In this document: positions 50,201 through 62,200 of the stretch, piece after piece
Position numbering within the stretch: the stretch's first letter is position 1
How the letters are laid out: each line of letters begins with the position of its first letter
Assembly (NCBI GenBank): GCA_946811185.2
Contig: OX328099.1
Location: forward strand, 19,123,859-19,187,858
Length of the DNA: 64,000 bases
Reading direction: 5' to 3'
Origin: Hippopus hippopus
Taxonomy: Eukaryota > Mollusca > Bivalvia > Cardiida > Cardiidae
Program-made: the position numbers and the translations under genes
Notes under the pieces: generated by a model
Told to the model about the DNA's origin: nothing
Seen by the model: only the letters and a program-made list of their open reading frames with translations
The model's database searches: none

Positions 50201-53200
50201 AGGAGAAAGAGAAAATACTTCTCTCACAAGGTCTTTAATCTTCTGCTTCCAAGTTGTTGAAATACAGGATTGTTTGGCTTATTATGTAACAATTATCTGT
50301 ATTTTAGGTTAATGTATTTAAAGATGTTTTTCTGCAGGTTTGCTGAAGGAAATACATGTAATTAATACACTGAAAAGCTTAAAACATGAACAGCTTTTAC
50401 TTTACTTGTTGCAGATTTCTTTAATCTTTCAGTAATATGTTTCTATGATTTTATTGGTATTAAGATACATGAATTTGAAAGATATCTAAGGCATTAGTAC
50501 ATGGTAGAATAGTACACTGACTTAGCAGTGAAGTGAAGGATTTGTAAGATGGAGGTGGAGGGCTTAATTTTAGCCAAGTTTATTGTTGGAGTGTTGTAGG
50601 GGAAAGACATGTCAGAGCCCAGTCTTCATAAGCGTTAATGTAAGTGAAGTAATGTGAAAGCAGTGTAAAACACAATACAGTGTATTCATACATGGTAGAA
50701 GTCTTTCTCAATTCACCCTGAGTATATTATGTAAAATAAAATGGCTGAAGTAAAAATTATGAGAAATGAGCTATTTATTTAAGAATGTGTCGGTCAATTT
50801 GTCAGAATGCCTAAGCTGACTCTTCAAACTTTATACAGATATTTAAGATGAGTTGCAAGTCTAAGGTCAAGGTGACAAGTCATATTTCAGTGTCACTTAG
50901 TTCACAGCATTTAGTGCTAAGGTATTGGAGAGGGGATCATATGTTTATTAGAGAACTTTGTCTCTTTAAAGGGCCAACTTAGAAAAGCTGCATCAGTATT
51001 AAAGAAGGCTAAGTCCAAATCTAAGCTACCTGAAAACAAAGTTGGGACGAAGAGAAGGTTAGATGCAACCCTTGCTGATGAAACAAGTATGTATAAATTT
51101 TCAATTTAGGATAAAACAGTTCATAAATTTTGCTGGACTGGTTTGAAGAAAACCTGTGGTAATCTCATACCCCTATCATCATCATTATCATTTAAAAACG
51201 GACATTTCGTCACGTCTCCGTTATTACTGGAAATACTTACTTTAAACTTGGGCTATAGGTTAGCTATCAAATGGTCAGACACAATAAGGGCAGATAACAC
51301 TGCAGTATAATGGATGCAGTTGTGTCTCTTTCTACCTTAAAATCGTTGAAAGGCAACTGCAGATGAGGCTTGACACCTGGGGAGCATGGGGTGACCTTGT
51401 TCTATATTTACACACTATTAACTCTCTACCAAACAACAAAATTTTGGACTCAACCAGTTTGAAAGCATGTACATTGTGCAGAAGACACAAAAAGAATGCA
51501 GCTGAAAGGATGGTGTCTGTCTTGATTGGGTAGAAAACATTGTAATACTTTTTTTTTTTTAACGCTTTGTCATGGAAAAAGGGGGCTTGGTGTATATTTC
51601 CATTATGGGCCAATATCTCTTTAACTACTGGAAAAAAATAAAAAAAAAACTTGTTATCTATATTGTTTATCATAAGCTGCAGATAAACATAATTTGTTTT
51701 TATTTAATGAAATGCCATGCCATGTAAAAAGGGGGCTTAATGTGTAATTTCATTATGGACCAATAATCGCCTGTTCATCCATCCATTGGAACAGATATTT
51801 TCCGAAATCCTTGACGAAAATTGATGAAACTTCATACATGTGTTTCGTATGATAGTCAGCCGATATAATTTTTTTTCTGTTTTTGAATTAATGGCGTGTC
51901 ATGGAAAAAGGGGGCCACATGTACATGCAAAACACAATACCTCTTATCATCAAAAAGGTCTTTTTCAGTGGGGGATATCATTTCAACAAAATAACTTGTT
52001 TATTCCATGGTTCAGGTGTTACTTTTGTATGATCTTTTACAGTGACCAAGAAACCATCTATGAAAGAACTCAGTAAAAAAGACAGAAAGCAAGTGAGGAA
52101 AACACTGAAGTCAAACTATGATCAGATTCAGAGATCCAAGAAAATTTGGGAAGAATTGAGAAGGTATTGATTCGGTTATATTCATTTTGAAAAAGGATTT
52201 TAAGGTATTAAGTACTAAGTTTTGTATAGTTGTCAGCATTTTATATCGATATCACATGTGTATTACAGGAATAATTTTACAATGTTGGCTACAGCTTGTA
52301 TTATCATAGAGAGTGTGGCCAGTGCATTTGAAAATGCATGATTAAGTTTTGTGCATGACTTTGTCTAGACAGCTTGAATTTTTGTTTGTGAACCCTTCAA
52401 ATGTCTTGTCTTAATTTTTTACCAAACAATCTCAAGTTTCATGACCCTGAGAAAGAAGGCTTTTGAAAAAATTGTAAGAAAAGTCATCAGTTGAATCAGA
52501 TTTAATTTGTTATCTGCATATGCTTTCAAAATGGAGAGGTCAAACTTTAAAATTTGCAGCAGTCAAATGATTCTGAAAACATTCCCTTGAAACATTGTAT
52601 TCTCAATGACATTAGAAATGATCACATGTGAAAACGTTGACAAAAGGAAACATTGCTTGTTAAGAGTAATTTCATCCTTTGCCAGAATGTTTTCAAAAGT
52701 GGTGAGATGCAAGATGTTAATTTGTTGTTGTAAGTGGTAATTATATTGATTGATAGTTTATCTAAAGGGAGTAAGGCGATAGGAATACATCTCACAAGAA
52801 TAAAAAGTCATGGCTTTTCTTTCTCTGCAAGTTTTTATACTGAATTGTGTTTTAGTCCATAACTGTGTAGGATATGTTCAAGCCCTATCATTTGGACAAA
52901 TTGCTTCAACAATTGTGGGAAAAGATACTGTAAATCACTTTAAATTAGCGAGAACTTTATTTTGCGAGTTTGTCCCATTTTCCCCATTTTTATTTTTTCG
53001 CGTGTTGTTGCATTAGCGACTTTACAATGTGCTCAAAACCGGAACTTGGTAATTTATTTCAGGAAGTTTAATGCCGAAAATTTGTCGGTTTTTGTGTGCG
53101 GAGGAACTGCAAATACGGAAAAATAAATTATGTAATATCATAAATAGAACTAATCTGTTACAATATTTTTCACATGAAGATGACCTTTCATGAGTTTAAG

Positions 53201-56200
53201 CAGACAAATTTTTGCAAAAACTGTGACTAAAAATGAATTTTTTTTTTTTTGCAATGTTTCATTTATTTTCCTAAAGATAAGGGCAAGACCACTAAATCAG
53301 GGTCTACCAGCATCCAGGCATTAACTTCCTTAGATCTAAAACGGAACAGGGTTTAACTGGATTGTGTATTGATTGTCACTTTGAATGGTTCGTTTTTAAC
53401 ACATAACAATTCCCTCTTTATTTTCACAAGTTTGATAAGAAGATAATTATCACATATATTGAGTTGGTAAGAGATGAAATGGACATACAATTGAGACAGC
53501 GTGTGTTGTGCATGTTTGATATTTGCAAGGCCTATTAAATTTTAAATGAAGTAATTTTTTTTGAATACTTATATATCGACGAGATCTCAAAACAAGTAAC
53601 TAGTAACGAATAACAAATCTCTGTCTGTTGATATGCGTCTGTCTAGGGTAAAACCACTACATGCAAAATGACTGGTAAAATTACTTCAAATGCTTGGAAA
53701 TGATGAAAAGAATATCAGGCGAGGATCGGTTCACGGAAGCGTTTAAAGTGACTGAAAGGGACATAACTTTTGTAATTTAGAGGCCATTATTCAAGAGTTA
53801 CATTGTCTTTGGTGTAAGTTGCGATGCATGATAAATCTATTTCTTGGAAACATGATTGTTTCAATAATCAAAAAAAAGTTTTTTGTGAAGTTTTGATTAG
53901 TTTGATGTAAGTAGGGATATCCATTGTGAGAGCTGTTTCTTATTTAAACAAAGAGATGAGGTCTAGCGGTACGGTAATATGTAGATACAATTTCGGACAG
54001 GATAGTCTCCGGATAGTTCATAAACTTCCAGTAAGTCTAATTCTGTTATCAATATTTCACTAGAACCTAGAATTCACGAAGAGAAAAACTGGCAAATATT
54101 AGCGAAACTTAAGTTCTCATGAAAAAATAGTGATTTACAGTAATTTTCTGTGACAAGGATATACAGAATATTGTAGGATAAGGAGCAGTTGTGTTTTATA
54201 AGCAGTTGCTCTTTTTCCATCTTTTCATCTATGTTTTCAAACTTTAGGATTGTTAAAATATGTATTTGTAAGAAGTTGTACCGGTAGTAGGTGAATCTTG
54301 GAAGGACAATCTATGGGATATGCATTATAAATCTAAAATTCTTTTACAGACAGAAAACAACAGCAGAAAGAAAGACAGAGCTGTGTAGAGAACTGATGAG
54401 TATGGTAAGAGGAAAGATGAAGGAGTTTTGTTACGCCCATGATACTGCACGAGTCATTCAGTCATTGATCATGTATGGATCTTCTGAACAGAAGGAACAT
54501 GTATTTGAGGAATTGAAAGGTATTGTTCATATTTAACTTTCTTTACAGCCTGATATTAATCAACACCTTCTCATGCTCTGTGAAAAGGGGGGTTTAATGC
54601 ATCTGCAAAAAGTATTAACCCATGTCAGGTAGGGCACCCTAAGCAGGCTGACATGGGTCTGAAATTTGTACTATTAGTAAATTTTCTGCAAGTCCAAGGA
54701 CCAATGTACCTTCAGCCTGGCAGGGTAGCTCAGTGATAGGCATATGTGACCGTGACCTGGTGGTGGTGAGTTTGATTCACACTTGAGGCAAACTTTCTCT
54801 CCAGTGCTTTTTCTCCTCTTACTTGATGCATGTGAGAAAAGTAGTCAGTGGCTTGGAAAGAAAGTTGTGTCAGTACTGGTGTGAGAAAGCCAGGAAACAT
54901 GTGCATAGGTGCACTGACCACCTTGATATGACCTAAGCTGTTAAAATGGCATTCAATTCCAATACAATCAATCAACACTCTATCTGCAGATCCAGTTGGT
55001 TGTTACTCAAAATGGATTTGTGGATCCATAATTATGAGAATGCTTTGAGTGGTATCTGTTAGTCGCTTACATAAGAAAAAAAATTTAAAAAAAGTAAACA
55101 AAAGACACAGCTACCTGGCAGGTTTTGACCTAGTTTTGAAATTAATTTCTCGGTCAGCAACTAACACTTGGAACGACCGTACAATGACAGATTGTTATCT
55201 TCACAATGATTTCCATACTTTTAAATGGTATGATATAATTCAAATGCATTTAAACAACTGCTTTGTTTACCTTTGGGCTTTATTGTTACTGTAACATATT
55301 GCCACCAGCAGAAGAGTTTTTGTCTTAACTCTTTACCAAACAACAAATTTTTGTACTCAACCAAATTGAAAGCGTTTGCAGACAATATTAAATGTAGCTG
55401 AGATGATGAAATCTGTCTTTCATAGGGTAGAAAACATTGTGAGAAAAGGAGAAAATGTTGGTTTCCAGCATTTTCTCCTTTTCACACAATGTTTCAAAAG
55501 CTTTCTTCTGCCTTGTTAAAAATCAGGATTGTTAGAACTAGGGTGAATCCAGCAATTGTGCATCTTAGAATAGACACTGCTTTAGATAACCATACAGTTT
55601 TTGCATGGATAGAAGACTTAAAAAGATATTCGGTAATCGCTGTCCTTTTATTACAGATGAAATACAAACAATGGTGAAGTCAAAATATGCTAAGTTTCTG
55701 GTGAAAAAGATGTTAATGTATGGGTAAGTTACAATCTTTTTTCTGCTTAGCCTGTTTCTTTACAGGATATTGTTGTATGTTCCGGCAACAAATTACATAA
55801 TTTATTAATTTGTCATTGCAAAAATATAGGCAGCCAATTCACCTCCATATTGAAAGCATTTGTAGACGACAAATTGAACTTGGCTTAGATGATATGTTTG
55901 TCAAAGAGCAGAAACATTTTGGAAAAGGAGAAAATACTGGGTCCATATTCACCTACCATTCTTAAGATAATTTTCTATCTTGCTTCCAAGATTTTCTAAA
56001 TGTGAAAGTCACACAACTTGTGATTGGCTAAACCAAATGGTTTAGTCAATCATAAGTTGTGTTACTTCTACATTTAGAAAATTCTGGACAATAAGACTGA
56101 GAAAATTCTTAAGATTGCTTGGTAAATATGGATCCTTGTCATCAGCTTTTTCTCCTTTTCTTACAAATTTTTTAAAACCTTCTTTACAAGGGTCATAAAA

Positions 56201-59200
56201 TCATAGCCATGCTTAGTAAAGGGGAAAGTGTTTATGTACAGTACATAAGAAAGGACATGCTGTGTTAGAAAATTTGTTGTGCAATCCATATGAGTAGTGA
56301 TCTGGCTAAGGAGAGTGTAATGTATATCCTTGATGCCTTACACCAAGCAAGTCAGCACATAATTATGGATCCATAAAATTCATTTTGTCTTACAACTGGT
56401 TGAATCTGAAGGTAGAATGGTGCTTTGACGTGCTGAAAATCTACCAAAAGTGAAAACTTAAGCCAGGTCAGCCTGTACAGTCTGTGCAGGCTGAGCTGGG
56501 TTGAACTTTTTGCAGATGCAATAAACCCCTTTTTCATAGAGCATGGCTTGTATGGATATTTATGTTATAGTAATTTTCCTGGTGCGTCATTTACTTCAAG
56601 CTGGGTTAGAAAAATCTGATGTGTTGTGAGACCAAATGTCCGCAGGGAGTATAGTATACACATATAAATTTTAACATCAAAATGTTTCAATTATTGACAT
56701 TTTAAAAAAAAAAAAGACAGTAAGAAATTAAACAAATACTGGTTTAGCAGGTAATACCGTGTGTCTATTAATGGCAGATAAGTATTTCAACATAACATTT
56801 TGACCAACCAAATCAGAAACCATGTTATAAGAAGTCTGCATGTGAGTTATGTCATCATACCATATTTGACACTGTGTAAACACAGATTTTTCTTTGGTCA
56901 TGTCCAATTTTATCAGCATGCAATGAATGTATATGAGCCCAATGTATGTAGGTGTATAATAAGAATTTTACCGATTCTGTCTTAAGCAAAAAAAGAATGT
57001 TGTGAAACTGTTAATGTGTTGTTAAAGATTTCTTTTTGGTAATATGGACAATGTGTCAGAGCAACAATTTATTTTTCTTGACCCATCATTGTTCACTTAG
57101 AATTAACATGTAGCATTCATTTATTTTACAGCACAAAACACCACAGAAATTATGTCTACATGAGTTTTCATGGACAAGTAAGAAAGCTTATTAGACACAA
57201 GGTAAGTTATTTTGAGTCATTTTACTGATTTTAAGTGATTTATTTGGTAGTTTTTCTTCACACCCCACTATCATGGTTTATCGCCTTTCTCAATTCTAAA
57301 TGTTATTTTCAACTGTCAAGCATACTAGGCAGGGATCTCCTTTGACCAGGGACCTCGGGTTTTGACGCTTGAAAATCGCTAGTGACCCTGATTTGACGCT
57401 CGAAAAAATTTCCTATATGTCAAATTGACGCATGTGAATTCTGGCCTAAGGGTCAACCATATAAGCCGTAGGCGGAGTTTCGCTTTAATGAAATATTCCA
57501 ATTTCGACCAATCAGCGACAAGTATTTCTTATCAGTAACATGGTCGGTAGCCAATGGTGGAAAATAGCCATACAACACGTGCTTCGCCGATATACATACA
57601 GACATGACCTACTTTTGTGTATATTTATAACTGAAACACACAAACATTAAATGATGGCGATTAATAAAAAAAAGCCGGTCAGCTTTACAGAGATTTAGCT
57701 GTGGGATTTTAATTAGCAATTTGCCCCTTGTGATAATTGTCTCGTAATGAACAAATGATCTAAATTGCACTAGAACGCAGTTTGTTTTGCCAATACTTTG
57801 ATTGCGATCACATTTCTTAGCACGCGAAGGTAATTAAGTGACCCTTAAACCATTAAGTGATGTATGCTGTATCATTGTTAATGAATACTCGGACTTGTTT
57901 CGGGATTTTTCAGTTGTTGCAAAAGTATTGGTCATATCTCCTTTGACAAGTGTAGCATGTGAGAGGATGTTTCCAAGCCAGAACAGGCTAAAAACCAAAT
58001 CTCGATGCAGACTTGCTCATGAGGAAGTTGCCAAACTGATTAGAATTGTTGAGGAGGGCCCACCTGTCAGTCTATTTGATGCATCCTCAGTGCTGAACAC
58101 TTTTGAAAACATGAAACATAGGAGAAAGTAGACAGCTATTGCTCAAGTGAATATATGAAACATTGTTGTGTTGTATGTGCTATAGTTATTTAAGAAGAGA
58201 TCAAATAAAGGCAATAAAGACAGAAATGTATAATTTTCAGTGATTCTATTATTCCTTCCACAAATAAAAAAGTCCAAATAAGGGGAGTACCTACCTTATG
58301 CTTTTTTTCTCCCCAAAACCAATATTGTGGGAACTTAAGAGTCTTTTCGATGAAATGATTTGGTATCCACAATATAGGTTTTGATGATTTATTACATTAT
58401 TTTTTATTGGATTCTCAGATGAAGTCTCAAGATTCCCTCTTATCTGGAGCTCTTCTGAAAGGCTTAGTCTAAGTAGCATACTATGTAGCATTGTACTCTT
58501 GATTTGAAAATTTTGACTCCTAAAAATTTCAATTTGACTCTTGGAATTTGTTGCCCAAGAGTCAATGACTCTTGGGTTTCAGATGCTAGGGAGATCCCTG
58601 CTAGGTTCAAGTAGGTGCTTTTGCTGACAAAGCGGGTCAAGATTAGACCACACGGAACCTGCAGTCTGATCATTAATCTGCAAATTTCATTTATTTGAGT
58701 GGTATACTTTCACTTTACTAGGGTCTGAGACCAGATTTCAGCTCTCTCCAGAAGCCCAGCAAAGTTACACTCCTAAGTCTGTCTGTAATTGGAGTCTAAC
58801 ACCCTTTTAACAGCTTAGGTCATATCACATTCGTCAGTGCACCTATGCATGTGTTTCTTAGCTTTCTCACACCAGTACTCACACAACTTTCTTTCAAAGC
58901 CACTGACTACTTTTCTCACATTGGTCAAAGGTGAGAGGAGAAAAATCACCAGAAAGAAAGTTTACCTCAGCCAGGTATCAAACCTGCAACCACAAGGTCA
59001 TGAGTCAGGTACGTTAACCACAGAGCTACCCGGCCAGGCTCCTAAGTCAGTAGTTTTTTAGCTCTACTGGCTAAAAGCCAGCAGAGCTTATGTCATGGCG
59101 TGGTTTCCGTCATCCGTCTGTCTGTCTGTGCGTCCGTCCGTCCATTCATTAGACTTTTTCTTGTTTACGCGATAAAGTCTTCATTTGTGGTCAGATTTTC

Positions 59201-62200
59201 GTGAAACTTGCACAGTTTGTTTATCTCATCAATAGCTTCAACCCTATTGATTGTGAAAAAAATCCAACAAACAGTATGGGAAAAGTAGCCATTTCAAGTT
59301 GAAAATTTCAATTTCTTGTTTATGTGATAAAGTCTGCATTTGTGGTCAGATTTTCGTGAAACTTGCACAGTTTGTTTATCTCATCAATAGCTTCAACCCT
59401 ATTGATTTTGAAAAAAATCCAACAAACAGTATGGGAAAGGTAGCCATTTCAAGTTGAAAATTTCCATTTCTTGTTTACACGATAAAGTCTGCATTTGTTG
59501 TCAGATTTCTGTGAAACTTGCACAGTTTGTCTATCTCATCAATAGCTTCAACCCTATTGGTTTTGAAAAAAATCCAACAAACAGTATGGGAAAAGTAGCC
59601 ATTTCAAGTTGAAAATTTCCATTTCTTGTTTACTTGATAAAGTCTGCAGTTGTGGTCAGATTTCTGTGAAACTTGCACAGTTTGTATATCTTATCAATAG
59701 CTAACCCTGCTGATTTTGAAAAAAATCCAACAAACAGTATGGGAAAAGTAGCCATTTCAAGTTGAAAATTTCCATTTGTATACATGATAAAGTCTGCAGT
59801 TGTGGTCAGATTTTTGTGAAACTTTCACGGTTTGTTTGTCTCATCAATAACTTTAACCCTATTGATTTTGAAAATCAAAGCGTTGAGAACCCTGAAGTGG
59901 TATTTGTCAAGGAAGCCATTGTGTGGAATTGATAATTTAAAAGAAAAAGAAAAATATTATTTAAATATTGGCTTGAAAGTCAACCTACTAAGCAAATGAA
60001 TACCTTTTTGGGTTGAAGGGAGAGTATTCATGACAAAGTTAGGATTATTTGTGTATTGGTGGTCTCCCTTCGATCATTAGGAGTCAGGAGTAACGTCCCT
60101 TGACAGTAGGATGCATGATGGATAGAGAGAGAAACCATGTGAATATATCGAATAAAATTAAGTTTGTACCTGAAAACTATGATTTTGAAATATCTTTGGC
60201 CGTTAACATTTAATTCTCAACATTACAATCAATTATTTTCAATCTATAAATATTCATGCCCAGTCAAATGGAGTAGCGACCAATCACTGGATGAACAAGC
60301 CATGGGACGAACTGGTTTTGGAACGAAAAAGCCCAGGACCAAGTGATCGGTAGATAAATTTTGTATCATTGCGCCAATAGAAGGCTATGAACGAGTGAAG
60401 CTATTTTCAATCAAAAATTAGTATTTCCACGATCGATGGCCTCACCTAGTGTATTTTAATATGCCATTTCCAGTTACATATCTGAGTGCTACCGAAAAAC
60501 TCGTTTGCCTGAGAAAAATTGAGTTTAATTGGGTTTATTTCCTTCGGCTTTGCACAAAATACGATACATGGTCTTCAAAATTCAATATTGAACTCATAGT
60601 GGTATTGTCTTCGACAAATACCACAAAAATCCAACAAACAGTATGCGAAAAGTAGCACAGAAAGTTAAAAATTTCAATTTCTTGTTTACGCAATGAAGTC
60701 AGCATTTGTGGTTGGATTTTCATGAAACTTGCACAATTGCTTTGTATCATAAACAGCTTGAACCCTATTGATTTTGAAAAAAATCTGACAATCAGTATGG
60801 GAAAAGTAGCCATTCAAAGTTGAAAATTTCCATTTCTTGTTTAGGCAGTGAAGTCCACAGTGTTGATCCAAATCTTGTGAAACTTGCAAAGATTATTTGA
60901 TTCATCAAGGGATTGAACTCTATTAAAAGTGAAGAAAATCTAGTAAACCGTTCAGGAAAAGCAGCCATTTGATGAATTAGTATCGTTTACTCAACAAAGT
61001 CCACATTATTAGTCACATTTCTTTGAAATTTGCTAGGATTGTTTAATACAAGGCGTTCTGAAAGCCTATCAAATTTGGCTGGATTCTAAACAATTAGTTT
61101 TGAGAAATTGCACTTCACTTTTTTTTTCACTGTTCAATTCACCATGCCTACTTATGCTGTCTTAGTGAGTTCAAGCACAGTTGCAAGAACACATTTTTGT
61201 GTTTTTTCTGTTTGCATCATGAATTCATAATGTATGCTAGCAAAAAAGCAAAATCACTACCAGTAGAGCGATTTCAGGCCCTCAAGGGCCTCTAGTTTTA
61301 TCTAAAGCATCAATTCTTTACTAAAATCTGTAGTGTTTAGATATCTATTAGAATTCTCTGTTTGAGACAATTCAAGTTGGTTCTTACAACATATTTTAGA
61401 ACTTTGAGGTTACTTTCATGCAATACCAAAGTATTCCCTTCCTCTGACACACTATTCTGTACTTTTGCCTCTCATATGAATTGTTATATAGTCATCGTAC
61501 AGTTCAACGAAAAATTGAACGAATGTTAACCCTTTACAACACAATCTTGAATTATAAAGACCCTAAGGACGAGGCCTTATGAAAACATTGTGGGAAAAGG
61601 AGAAAAATGCTGGAAACCAGCATTTTCTCCTTTTACCACAATGTTTTTTGTCCTATCAAATAAAAATTTCATCATTATCATCCCATTTTATTTGTTGTCA
61701 GCAAATGCTTTAAATTTGAACAAGTATACATTTTTATTGTATGGTAAAGGTTTCAAGCTCAAAAAGTTTTAGAAAAAGAATACCCACAATAGATATGTTA
61801 TGGAAAAACTTGACAATTAATATTACCTCTCTCTCTCTGTTACAACAATGAGATAATCTTCTGCTTTCAAATATACTTTCAGGTGGCCTCAGATGTAGTG
61901 GAATTTGCTTACACTGAGTATGCAAGTGCCAACCAAAAATTAGCACTATTAGAGGATTTTTATGGGCCAAGTTTTACACTTTTTAAGGTAGCTTTATTGT
62001 ATAATTTTTCATTTAAAGCCCTATTGACAAGACTTTTCAAGATTAAATACTGAAGATACAGTTACTGTTTAGAAAAGACATGAAAAATGTTGAACAAATG
62101 TTTAATGACAAAATTTGTGTTGCTGTTTTCATAAAATTTCAGTAAAGCTTGTGTAAATCTGTGGTCAGCATGAGAGCTGACTTGTGTGCGAAGTTCAATG

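Larger units (their letters stand above)
59059..61295 (+). mobile_element. Helitron-like repeat with 155-bp internal tandem repeats
   Basis: The 5' hairpin ctggctaaaagccag and the 3' end aggccctcaagggcctctag match the 32885 family. Inside are five to seven 155-bp units (ttcttgttta..gataaagtctgcatttg...cagtatgggaaaagtagcc), interrupted by the insert at 59875-60624. In PUM3 intron 8. Confidence 0.65.
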
